This document shows positions 15,397 through 23,575 of a stretch of DNA of 64,000 nt, in pieces; the first letter of the stretch is position 1; every line of letters begins with the position of its first letter. Origin of the DNA: Hominifimenecus microfluidus (lineage in GTDB: Bacteria > Bacillota > Clostridia > Lachnospirales > Lachnospiraceae); NCBI GenBank assembly GCA_020687485.1, contig JAJEQR010000011.1, forward strand, positions 1-64,000, given 5' to 3'. The position numbers and the translations under genes were made by a program. A model generated the notes under the pieces. That model made no database searches, had not been told where the DNA came from, and saw nothing but the letters and a program-made list of their open reading frames with translations.

Positions 15397-17121
15397 TCAT
15401 AGCTTCCAACTGATGGATTTCTCCCTGCACTTCAAAAAAGTACGATAAATCCCTTCTTTTTCTGCTAATTCCTTATGGGTTCCCTTTTGAACAATATGGC
15501 CTTGATCAATGACAATAATTTGATCTGCCGTCCGAACAGTAGACAACCTGTGAGCGATAGAAATTAGTGTTTTATTTTTCGTCAATTCAAAAATTGCGTC
15601 CAAAAGAGCTTTTTCATTTTCCGGGTCTACGCTGGATGTCGCTTCATCCAAAATAACGATGGGCGCGTCTTTCAATATCGCCCTTGCTATTGAAATTCTC
15701 TGTTTTTCTCCCCCAGACAAAGTGGAACCTGCTTCTCCTATCATTGTTTCATAGCCTTGTGGGAGCGCCTCTATAAAATCATGGCAGCGGGCCCTTTTAG
15801 CGGCCTCTACCACCTCCGCATGGGTCGCGTTAGGTTTTCCGAATTTGATGTTATTTTCAATCGTATCATTAAACAGATACACCTTTTGGAATACCATACT
15901 TACATATGATAAAAGGCTATCACAAGTAAATTCTTTTACATCGTGTCCTCCAATTTTAACACTTCCAGAATTTACGTCCCAAAATCTTGCAATCATATTA
16001 CACAAAGTTGTTTTCCCTGAACCTGACGGCCCAACGATAGCACAAGTAGAGTTCTGTGGGATTTTCAAGGTGATTCCATCTAAAACCGGACGGCTGTCAT
16101 AAGCGAAAATAACATCTTTCAGTTCAATCTCATATGATTTCAGGACAATATCCTTTCCGTCTCCATCTAAAACCGGTATATCTGAGATGAAATCCAGCCG
16201 ATCCAACTGCGTAGCGAGCATTTTACTCAAAAAGGCCCCGTCATTCATCAATTCCAATTCCATGAACATTAAAAATGCACAGATGATAAATAAAAGGCAA
16301 TAGGGCAATGTGATAACTCCCCACAAATAGAGCAAAGCTGACAATAAAAATAACAGGCAACTTGTAATCTTAAATACGGCTTCATACAGCTTCATAATTC
16401 CGGCAGTAGAAATTGTAACCGCTATATCGCTGCGACACTTATTTTCAAAGGCTTGATCCACTTTTCCTTTTCCTTCTTTGCCTTTTCCGAATATGCGCAG
16501 AACAGAAATGCCTTTTATGTATTCTAATGCACTTCCCACCAACAATTCCTGAGCATTTTGCATATCTTCCGTATGCGCGCCGGCCCGCTTTTTTATCTGG
16601 CCCAGTACAAGAATTCCCGCTAAAATTCCTGTTAAAGCCAAAAACCCAATCTGCCAGCAAAATATACCCAACATTAGCGTCATGGCAAGCGCCTGTACAA
16701 AACCTCCTACCAAAAATGTTAGTGCAAGCATACAATTCCCTTCCAGATCGGAAATTGTTGTTGTCAATACTGTTTGTACGGTGCCGAGATTATTTTCTGT
16801 AAAATAGCCCATTGGTGCCCTTTTGAGCTGATTTCCAATCTCAAGACGCTTTTCCCGGAAAATCTCATATCCAGACGCACTCATTAGCACATCGCTTAGG
16901 TACTGAAACAAAAAGCGGCCCAAAACACTAAGTGCAACAATTCCAAATGCCTGTAAAATGACAGTCTCTGTTAAGTGTTCGATATTCAACATTACCAATA
17001 GCACAGCAAAAAATACAAAGGCGGCGCAGCAGGATTTCAGAGCATTGAAGATCAGTCCGGCAATTACACGGGGACGATATTTCCCAGATAACCGTAAAAT
17101 CCTTTTTATAATTGAAAACAT
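15397..17121 (-). CDS. ABC transporter permease/ATPase, second half of a heterodimer
   Basis: A 574-residue type IV ABC protein: six membrane helices (1-300), then an ATPase domain with GPSGSGKTT, signature LSGGEKQRISIA and IVILDEATSSVDPENE. It directly follows, by one base, a similar 585-residue protein, so the two form a heterodimer. Exporter-fold pairs of this kind import ferric siderophores (YbtPQ, IrtAB) or accompany heme uptake genes (SiaDE). Here they precede ECF genes as in sia operons. Confidence 0.85.
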   Translation of the reverse strand: MFSIIKRILRLSGKYRPRVIAGLIFNALKSCCAAFVFFAVLLVMLNIEHLTETVILQAFGIVALSVLGRFLFQYLSDVLMSASGYEIFREKRLEIGNQLKRAPMGYFTENNLGTVQTVLTTTISDLEGNCMLALTFLVGGFVQALAMTLMLGIFCWQIGFLALTGILAGILVLGQIKKRAGAHTEDMQNAQELLVGSALEYIKGISVLRIFGKGKEGKGKVDQAFENKCRSDIAVTISTAGIMKLYEAVFKITSCLLFLLSALLYLWGVITLPYCLLFIICAFLMFMELELMNDGAFLSKMLATQLDRLDFISDIPVLDGDGKDIVLKSYEIELKDVIFAYDSRPVLDGITLKIPQNSTCAIVGPSGSGKTTLCNMIARFWDVNSGSVKIGGHDVKEFTCDSLLSYVSMVFQKVYLFNDTIENNIKFGKPNATHAEVVEAAKRARCHDFIEALPQGYETMIGEAGSTLSGGEKQRISIARAILKDAPIVILDEATSSVDPENEKALLDAIFELTKNKTLISIAHRLSTVRTADQIIVIDQGHIVQKGTHKELAEKEGIYRTFLKCREKSISWKL

Positions 17122-17122
17122 A

Positions 17123-18880
17123 TTAAAATGTCCCTCCTTCCACTTGATCAGCTGAACTCACATAATCACTCCATAATCTTTGATAAAGTGGGCATTCTGA
17201 TAAAAGCTCTTCCTGCCTGCCGCAGCCAACAATCTTTCCATTTTCCACCACAAGGATTTGATCAGCCTTCTGGATGGTCGCAAGACGATGAGCTACTACG
17301 ATGAGGGTTTTTCCTTTTACAAGTTTACTGATAGCGTTTTGAATGAGATACTCATTTTCTGGATCAGCATAGGCCGTGGCCTCATCAAGAATAATTACTC
17401 TTGCATTTTTTAGAATTGCCCTTGCGATAGTAATTCGCTGACGTTCTCCGCCAGAAAGTTTTCCTCCTGCGTCTCCGGCATTTGTATCATATCCGTTTTC
17501 CAACTTTACAATAAACTCATGACAGCAGGCAGCTTTTGCAGCAGCTACCACCTCATCGTCTGTCGCATCCGGTTTTCCGAGCCGGATGTTTTCACGGATA
17601 CTTTCATCGAACAGAAAATTGTCCTGTGCAACATAACTGACTTCACCCATCAACTGTGCGAAAGGAATCTCTTTAATATTCTTTCCGCCAAAAATAACTT
17701 TTCCTTTTGTGGCGTCCCAAAAACCAGCCATGAGTTTTGCAATCGTTGATTTTCCGGAACCGGAAGGGCCGACAATTGCTGAAACAGTACCTGGTTTGAT
17801 TTCAAAGGATACATTCTTCAGAACTTCCGTCTCGTTATAAGCGAAAGAAACATTTTCAAAGCGATAGGCTGTTTCATCCAGTGCAACATTTTTTTCTGGA
17901 CGTTTCAGTTCCGGTTTTTCAATAAAATCCCGTATTTGATCGAGGCAGGCTTTCACCATATTAAATTGTTCAGAATATTTTCCTACTCGCATAAGCGGGG
18001 CAATAAATCCAATAGGAAGGATAATGCAAGTGATAAAATCTGATAATGGTAATGTTCCAGTCATATAAAGCCATGCGCCAATCGGAAGCGTTCCCAACAA
18101 TGTTGTCGGCATTACAGCCTGAATGACTGCTGACCAAAGCCAACTCTGCTTCCACCATGCCAGAGTACTGTCATGGAAGAAGTTAATTGCACCTGTAAAT
18201 TTACTATAAGAAGCACTTCCTTGATTAAATGCCTTAATAACCTCTATACCATTTACATACTCAACCAGCGTACTGTTCATCGCATTTTGTGATTTCATAT
18301 AAGTGGTACTTTTATTCACATAATCGTTCATCATTCCAATGTAACCCAAAAGTCCGAGGGGAATTGTAATCAATGCAGCTAATCCCATGCGCCAGTCAAG
18401 AATAAATACCAGTAGTATACAGCATAGGGGAGCCACTACATTAGAGGTTATTTCAGGCATAAAATGAGCCATCGAATCCTCTAATTTTGAAACTGTATCT
18501 GCCATCAAATTTTTGAAATTTCCGGTCGGCGTATCCAACATGACGCCCATTGGAACCCGAAGCATTTTATCTGCGATTTTGCTACGGATATTTTTCAATA
18601 TTTTATATGTAGCCTTATGCGACATAAAAGAGGATTGATATGTAAGCCACAGTTTTAATATTTGCCCGCCCAAAGCGACTGCAAACAAGATACATACATT
18701 TTGAATAGTAGCTGTTTTGTTAAATAGTTCCGCGACTAATAATGACACTGTAATAAAGGGGGCCATCCCGAATAGTTCGCCCAGCGTTGCAAGAAAGGTT
18801 GAAAGATATAGTTGCTTTTTATTATTTCCTGCATAACTCAACAATTGCTGAATTGCTCCAGGTTTCGTTTTTTTCTTCAT
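17123..18880 (-). CDS. ABC transporter permease/ATPase, first half of a heterodimer
   Basis: A 585-residue exporter-fold ABC protein. The membrane domain covers about 20-320. The ATPase domain has GPSGSGKST, a Q-loop AQDNF, signature LSGGERQRITIA and Walker B VIILDEATAYADPENE. The Asp-to-Tyr change after the Walker B glutamate region (EATAYADP instead of EATSALDP) resembles siderophore-type importers of this fold, although I treat that as suggestive only. AAGGAGG precedes the start. A palindrome lies just upstream (18,895-18,921). Confidence 0.85.
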   Translation of the reverse strand: MKKKTKPGAIQQLLSYAGNNKKQLYLSTFLATLGELFGMAPFITVSLLVAELFNKTATIQNVCILFAVALGGQILKLWLTYQSSFMSHKATYKILKNIRSKIADKMLRVPMGVMLDTPTGNFKNLMADTVSKLEDSMAHFMPEITSNVVAPLCCILLVFILDWRMGLAALITIPLGLLGYIGMMNDYVNKSTTYMKSQNAMNSTLVEYVNGIEVIKAFNQGSASYSKFTGAINFFHDSTLAWWKQSWLWSAVIQAVMPTTLLGTLPIGAWLYMTGTLPLSDFITCIILPIGFIAPLMRVGKYSEQFNMVKACLDQIRDFIEKPELKRPEKNVALDETAYRFENVSFAYNETEVLKNVSFEIKPGTVSAIVGPSGSGKSTIAKLMAGFWDATKGKVIFGGKNIKEIPFAQLMGEVSYVAQDNFLFDESIRENIRLGKPDATDDEVVAAAKAACCHEFIVKLENGYDTNAGDAGGKLSGGERQRITIARAILKNARVIILDEATAYADPENEYLIQNAISKLVKGKTLIVVAHRLATIQKADQILVVENGKIVGCGRQEELLSECPLYQRLWSDYVSSADQVEGGTF

Positions 18881-18894
18881 GAAAAATCCTCCTT

Positions 18895-18921
18895 AAATAG
18901 GTTAGCGAAAACTAACTATTT
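18895..18921. promoter_or_regulatory. Candidate operator ahead of the ABC/ECF operon
   Basis: AAATAGGTTAG, CGAAAA, CTAACTATTT: a near-perfect palindrome with one extra base. GGTTAG..CTAAC resembles half-sites of DtxR boxes, but a TetR operator is equally possible. It ends right at the ribosome-binding site, so it could block transcription start. Confidence 0.45.
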
Positions 18922-18922
18922 G

Positions 18923-18952
18923 GCAAAAAATAAATGGCAAAAGCCACTTATT
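18923..18952 (-). terminator. Terminator behind the TetR gene
   Basis: AATAAATGGC (18,929-18,938) pairs with GCCACTTATT (18,943-18,952) with one mismatch. On the minus strand a run of six Ts follows. The stem overlaps the TetR stop codon and partly uncouples TetR from the ABC genes. Confidence 0.55.
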
Positions 18953-19574
18953 TTAGTGGAAGCCCTAATACACCATACCAGCCATAGTGCTGGAATTTTA
19001 TGATATTTTTTACATAATCCTCCGCCTTTTTATAAGGAACATCGTGCAAAACACACTCACATAGTGCAGTAATATATCCATGCGTCAAAATGTGTATTTC
19101 TATATCGTTTGGCAGACATTTCGCATATCCCGCTTCATATGCCGCCTTTACAAATAGGGCATTCTGTTTCGTATATTGAATTGTAATTTCTTCTATAAAG
19201 TTTTCGACGCGAGAACCTTTGCTGCATTTCAGCAAGAGTTGAAATTCCTCCAAATGCTCGTACATATAGTTGACATATGTCATTGCCTGAACATATGACG
19301 CTTCAACAGAATCCCTTTCAATAGCTTCTCTAATTCCAACTTTATCGTAAGGTTCTGCATTATCCAGAAAATCTAATGTATAATGGTAAACATCTTCGAT
19401 TAAGGCAAAAAACAACGCTTCTTTATCCTTAAAATGTCGATATATTGCACCTGTTGTAACCTTTGCAGCGGTAACAATATCTTTAAGCTGCGTTGCCTGA
19501 AAGCCTTTTTTTAGGAATTCCACTTTCGCACATTCCATAATTCGCTCTCTTGTCAAGTCGGAACAGTAACTCAA
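18948..19574 (-). CDS. TetR/AcrR-family transcriptional regulator
   Basis: A 208-residue TetR-type regulator. The helix-turn-helix is at about 8-55 (RERIMECAKVEFLKKGF, TTGAIYRHFKDKEALFFAL). The C-terminal ligand domain is helical and not recognisable. It is the first gene of the cargo block, with a perfect palindrome in its upstream region (19,612-19,626), so it likely represses itself and perhaps the transporters. Together with the DtxR gene at the other end, the cargo has two regulators. Confidence 0.85.
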   Translation of the reverse strand: MSYCSDLTRERIMECAKVEFLKKGFQATQLKDIVTAAKVTTGAIYRHFKDKEALFFALIEDVYHYTLDFLDNAEPYDKVGIREAIERDSVEASYVQAMTYVNYMYEHLEEFQLLLKCSKGSRVENFIEEITIQYTKQNALFVKAAYEAGYAKCLPNDIEIHILTHGYITALCECVLHDVPYKKAEDYVKNIIKFQHYGWYGVLGLPLK

Positions 19575-19611
19575 AATATTTTCTCCCTTCTCTGATAATC
19601 GCTTTATTTAA

Positions 19612-19626
19612 GATAATCTAATTATC
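19612..19626. promoter_or_regulatory. Palindromic candidate TetR operator
   Basis: GATAAT, CTA, ATTATC is a perfect 15-bp palindrome 38 bp upstream of the TetR start, in AT-rich promoter-like sequence. Confidence 0.45.
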
Positions 19627-19699
19627 AAACCAAAATCAGAATAGCATATTTTTGTCTTGCTGTCAAGGGGACGATGCTTTTGTTATTATCATTATGTAC

Positions 19700-19721
19700 C
19701 CAGCCGCCTGTGCGGCTGGGC
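19700..19721 (+). terminator. Terminator separating cargo from conjugation genes
   Basis: CCCAGCCGC, CTGT, GCGGCTGGG followed by TTCTTCTTTTTT rightward. It lies 20 bp behind the CHAP gene stop, so the stem may also terminate leftward conjugation transcripts before the cargo promoter. Confidence 0.6.
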
Positions 19722-19740
19722 TTCTTCTTTTTTGGAGCTG

Positions 19741-21561
19741 TTAACAGGCAGGTGTGCCATACCCGTAAATCTCATAGTATCCCACGGGATAGCTGTTCTG
19801 TCGCACGGAGTCGCCAGAGTTGCCCTCCACGGTGTAGACGCGGCCATTCTCCACCTTCTCCACAATCCCCACATGGTCGGAAGAACCGTCTTGGCCTCCA
19901 TCATCCCAGTCAAAAAAGATGATGTCGCCGGGGCGCGGCTCATAGCTGTTATCCTGCCACAGCCCACGCTCCTGGAACCAGGGAACACCCTGGGACGCGC
20001 AGGCCGCAAACTTCGGGATCACGCCGGCTTCGATATAACCGCACTCATTGGCGCACCAGCTTACAAAGCAGGCGCACCATTCCACACGACTGCCAAAGCC
20101 GTACCAGCTCCAGTACGGTTCGCCGCCAACATTGCCCACCTGGGAGAGCGCCACCGTGACGATTTCGCCATCCCCTCCGGTAATGCCGTAAAGCACCTGG
20201 GACCAAAGGGAATTGTTCTCATCGGCTAAAAGTTCCGCCATCTGTTCCCGCTGGTCCTCGTTAAAGCCGAACTGGTCGGCCATTTCCTCGGCAGTCTTAT
20301 GGCTGACGGTGATATACAGATAGGTGCGAGTGATGGTTACTTCCGTTTCCACGATATTTCCGTTACCATCATCGGATGTTTCAATCACCGTTTCCGTCTG
20401 GGTGGATGTGCTGGACGAAATCTCATTCATCTGCCAGAAGATGTCCTTCAAAAGCTCCAGCTTCTCATCATCCATGGTAGCCACTTCCTGGGCGTTGTCC
20501 GGGTCAGTGGTGGTTTTGACAGCGTAAACCGCCAATACCTCTTTCCACACAGCGCGGGAACCGGACATCTCCAGCACATCATAGCTGTGGGACGCCTTGA
20601 TTTCATCCAGGTTCTCCTGGTAATCTGTATTGATCTCCTGTACGGCAGTCTGCATGGTCTGCCCGGTGCCGGAATCCTCGCCGGAGAAGAAAATGCCAAA
20701 GCAGGAGCCAATAATCATACCGATGAGGCAGATCACAATAATCACCAGTACGGCAATCCAACCGCCCGCGGCGATGGCCGCGATCAGCGCCTTGGTCGCC
20801 GCAATGATGGCTTTCACAGCCGCAACCGTAGCCTTGACCGCTGCCTTTGCCGCAACTACCGCAGTTCGAGCCGCTATGCGGGCGGCATGAGCTGCAGCCC
20901 TGGCCGCCCGCGCCGTGGCCTGGGCAGTCCGCTGGGCAGCTTTAGCCGCCTGTTGGCTGGTCTTGATACTGGCCTTGGCAGTCTTTTCCGCCGTCTTAAT
21001 GGATTTGCTGGTGGTTTTTATGGTTCCCTTGGCCGTGGAAGAAGCCTGCTTGATGTTTTTTCGGCCCCTGTCCACTGTCTTAATGCCTTTCTTGCCGCGG
21101 TCCAGGGTCTTGATGGCCCCGCGCTCCTGACGGACCGCCTTGGCCGGCTCGGAAACCGTATCGGCTGCCTGACGGCCACTCCAGCGTGTGGCGGGCTGCC
21201 CAGCCTGCTGAGCCGCCTGTTTCTCCGCTTGTTTTTTCGGCTGTTCGGCTGCGGCTTTCCGCTTTTGGATTTTCTCCTTGAGCTGGGAGATATTCTCCTT
21301 AGTCGTCTGAACCCCTCTGCGGCCCTGTTTATCAAACTGGTGAACCGCTTCATGGGTGACGTTATCCACCCCAGCGGAAAGGCGGTCGGACGCATATTCA
21401 CCAGGAGAGCTTTCCTCCGCATACAGGCTGTGGTCGGCCTTATCCTTGGTGCGGATATATGCCTCCTTCATCCGTTCAGAAGCAACCGCCGCTTTATCAA
21501 TCGCTTTAATGCCTTTTTTCTCAGAAACTCTTGTTTTTATACCCTTGCCCATGGGCTTCAC
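19741..21561 (-). CDS. CHAP-domain peptidoglycan hydrolase of the conjugation machinery
   Basis: 606 residues. A long Lys/Arg-rich N-terminal half (1-185) is followed by an alanine-rich helical stretch (about 190-260), one membrane segment ([16 protein letters not shown], about 265-290), an acidic extracytoplasmic linker and a C-terminal CHAP domain (about 455-606). Catalytic Cys is in WCACFVSW (about 495) and His in SSDHVGIVE. It equals the VirB1/Orf14-like wall hydrolase of Tn916/Tn1549 elements, locally opening the wall for the transfer channel. Last gene of the transfer operon. Confidence 0.85.
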   Translation of the reverse strand: MKPMGKGIKTRVSEKKGIKAIDKAAVASERMKEAYIRTKDKADHSLYAEESSPGEYASDRLSAGVDNVTHEAVHQFDKQGRRGVQTTKENISQLKEKIQKRKAAAEQPKKQAEKQAAQQAGQPATRWSGRQAADTVSEPAKAVRQERGAIKTLDRGKKGIKTVDRGRKNIKQASSTAKGTIKTTSKSIKTAEKTAKASIKTSQQAAKAAQRTAQATARAARAAAHAARIAARTAVVAAKAAVKATVAAVKAIIAATKALIAAIAAGGWIAVLVIIVICLIGMIIGSCFGIFFSGEDSGTGQTMQTAVQEINTDYQENLDEIKASHSYDVLEMSGSRAVWKEVLAVYAVKTTTDPDNAQEVATMDDEKLELLKDIFWQMNEISSSTSTQTETVIETSDDGNGNIVETEVTITRTYLYITVSHKTAEEMADQFGFNEDQREQMAELLADENNSLWSQVLYGITGGDGEIVTVALSQVGNVGGEPYWSWYGFGSRVEWCACFVSWCANECGYIEAGVIPKFAACASQGVPWFQERGLWQDNSYEPRPGDIIFFDWDDGGQDGSSDHVGIVEKVENGRVYTVEGNSGDSVRQNSYPVGYYEIYGYGTPAC

Positions 21562-21585
21562 CTCCTTCCCCGGGCGGGGCCGCCC

Positions 21586-22374
21586 TTATTCCTCCAGCAG
21601 CTTGGCGACAACCACCATCCGCCCGTTGGTTCGGGAATACTCGCAGGTGGAAAGGGTAATGAGCTGGTCGCCGTATTCCGCAGTCACGCCCGTGTCATAG
21701 AGCGCCAGTTCCTTGCACTTGGCAATAAACTCGTCAAAATCTTCTTCCTGTTCGGCCCGGACGAAGTGGTAATACTTGAAGCCTTGCTCTGAGTAGGCCA
21801 CCGTCTTAAATGCGGCGATTACCTCATACTCGCCAAAGCTGTCCAGCGTATCAAAATGAATGGTCTTGTGGTCCTGGTAGAAATCCTCACTCTCGTACTT
21901 GCACAGATCGGAGAACATACTGCCGTTGTTCATGTGATGGCCGTACAGCATCAGATTGTCGGAAATGCCGACGTCGCAGTTTTCCTGCATATAGGGCACC
22001 CCATAGCTGCTGTACGACTTATCAAAAGCGTGCTTCAGATAGAAGTTGGGGTTATCCTTGGTCTGCATGACGGGATAATCAATCCGGGTGCCGGGAATAG
22101 AAATCCAGCCCACCAAATCGCTGTTCTTGGCGTACACATCCGCATACTTTTCAAAAGCCGTGAGTTCTTCCGGCTCCTGGGCCGGGTCATCGGCCAGCTC
22201 CAGCGCGGGCAACTCCACATCTTCCTTGACCAGCCCGGCCACCTCGTCAAAGGCTTCGGCGCTTTGCTTTTGGTCCAGATATTCGCGGGCCAACATAGCC
22301 CCGGAGAAAAGGAACAGGGCGGCACAAAAGGCCGCCCCAGCGATCATCAGTCTGCTTTTCACTTTGTCACTCAT
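21586..22374 (-). CDS. srtB: Class B sortase
   Basis: A 262-residue membrane-anchored transpeptidase. The hydrophobic anchor is at about 9-30. The sortase domain has PGTRIDYPVMQTKDN, catalytic His in YGHHMNNG (about 143), catalytic Cys in TLSTCEYS (about 241) and Arg in RTNGRMVVVA. It probably anchors an element-encoded surface protein; the large Cna-B adhesin at 51,039-55,268 is the only visible substrate candidate, with a TPKTGD-like signal. It sits between the CHAP hydrolase and DUF6674 genes. Confidence 0.85.
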   Translation of the reverse strand: MSDKVKSRLMIAGAAFCAALFLFSGAMLAREYLDQKQSAEAFDEVAGLVKEDVELPALELADDPAQEPEELTAFEKYADVYAKNSDLVGWISIPGTRIDYPVMQTKDNPNFYLKHAFDKSYSSYGVPYMQENCDVGISDNLMLYGHHMNNGSMFSDLCKYESEDFYQDHKTIHFDTLDSFGEYEVIAAFKTVAYSEQGFKYYHFVRAEQEEDFDEFIAKCKELALYDTGVTAEYGDQLITLSTCEYSRTNGRMVVVAKLLEE

Positions 22375-22391
22375 ATTTCACCCTCCTGTAC

Positions 22392-23144
22392 TTATCGTGC
22401 CTGTTCCTTGCTGGCCGCTTGGCGGCGCTGCCCGGCCTGGGCCGATCTCAACCCCTGCAGTTCGGTTTTCACCGATGAGCGCCCGCCATTGATTCGCTCC
22501 ACCGTGAGCGCCATGTCGCGTTCCATTTCCGAAAACACCTTGCCGCAAGACAGCACAAAGCTCCGCAGCTTGGCAAGCACACCCTTATCCGCAGATAATT
22601 CCTTGCTTTCCTGGGGTTCCTTTCCCGTAAGGGCAAGCCCGGCGTTTTTGATGTGGCCACCCGCCTGGTGCAATTCTTCCCGCATGGAGTCCAGTCTCAC
22701 AGCGAGTTGCCCCATGCTTTTTTCCGAATGGGCAAAGCCCCGTCCCATCCGGGAAAGAACTGAGGGGATGTGCAGGGCCTGGGCCGCATGGCACAGGGCA
22801 GAGCGCCCTTTTTCCCGGAAGGTCTGCACCATCTGCTTTGCAGATGAAATGAGGTTTTCCTTTGCCGTGGAAACCATCACTTTGGTCTGGCGGACTTTAC
22901 CCTCCACAGTGTCCGCAAGCTGGGAGCACCGTGCGCGGATTCCCTTGTCGTGGAGCTTGCCCACCTCCAGGCGCATTTCCTTCATTTCGTCCATCATCTG
23001 GGACAGCTTTTCTTCCATACCGTCGATATAGCCCACCAGGGCCTGTACTTCTTCCTTCTGCTTTTGAAGCCCGCTCTGTTCCAGAACGGAAATCAGGTCT
23101 ATGATCTGCGGGTGGTCCCGCAACGTAAGAGCCGGTTCAGCCAT
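22392..23144 (-). CDS. DUF6674-like coiled-coil protein
   Basis: A 250-residue, largely helical protein: an N-terminal segment RDHPQIIDLISVLEQSG, then a coiled-coil at about 30-70 (MEEKLSQMMDEMKEMRLEV), and a helical remainder without membrane segments. Proteins of this size at this position in Tn1549-like elements are annotated DUF6674; the role is unknown. It could be a cytoplasmic or wall-spanning structural factor of the transfer apparatus. Confidence 0.6.
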   Translation of the reverse strand: MAEPALTLRDHPQIIDLISVLEQSGLQKQKEEVQALVGYIDGMEEKLSQMMDEMKEMRLEVGKLHDKGIRARCSQLADTVEGKVRQTKVMVSTAKENLISSAKQMVQTFREKGRSALCHAAQALHIPSVLSRMGRGFAHSEKSMGQLAVRLDSMREELHQAGGHIKNAGLALTGKEPQESKELSADKGVLAKLRSFVLSCGKVFSEMERDMALTVERINGGRSSVKTELQGLRSAQAGQRRQAASKEQAR

Positions 23145-23170
23145 TGTTCATTCCTCCATTCTCAAACGTA

Positions 23171-23575
23171 TCATCGCGCCGGTTCCGCCTGCTTTCTTAC
23201 AGGGGGCAGCTCCCGGCAGTATTTCGGGTAACGGATTTTCACGCCTTCCATAAAGTAGGGGGCGAACTCGCAGCAGAACAAATCCTCCGGGGAATAGGCG
23301 TTGCTGTGCTCCGGGTCGGTATAGCCGTTCCAGAGATTAAAAGCAAGGCGGCACACCCGGACGGTGCCGCTGGTCTGCCAGCCGCCGTGCATACCATCCG
23401 GCTCGATACAGTCCTGCTTGAAGTCAAACATCTGGCGGATGTTTGACCGCGTTTCCGGGGCAATCCCCATCACATAGAAAAAGGCCCGGTGGTAACAGTC
23501 GTTCCTCCGAGCCTCGCTCATCATATCCAAAAAGAAATCCCGGTGTTCCGGGGACGCAAAGCGAAGATTGCTCAT
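23171..23575 (-). CDS. DUF6075-like small protein
   Basis: A 134-residue protein whose start overlaps the virB4 stop by 4 bp. It begins MSNLRFASPEHRDFFLDMM and contains CYHRAFFYVMGIAPETRSNI, features I associate with DUF6075. No membrane segments. It is a conserved but uncharacterised member of the transfer operon. Confidence 0.6.
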   Translation of the reverse strand: MSNLRFASPEHRDFFLDMMSEARRNDCYHRAFFYVMGIAPETRSNIRQMFDFKQDCIEPDGMHGGWQTSGTVRVCRLAFNLWNGYTDPEHSNAYSPEDLFCCEFAPYFMEGVKIRYPKYCRELPPVRKQAEPAR

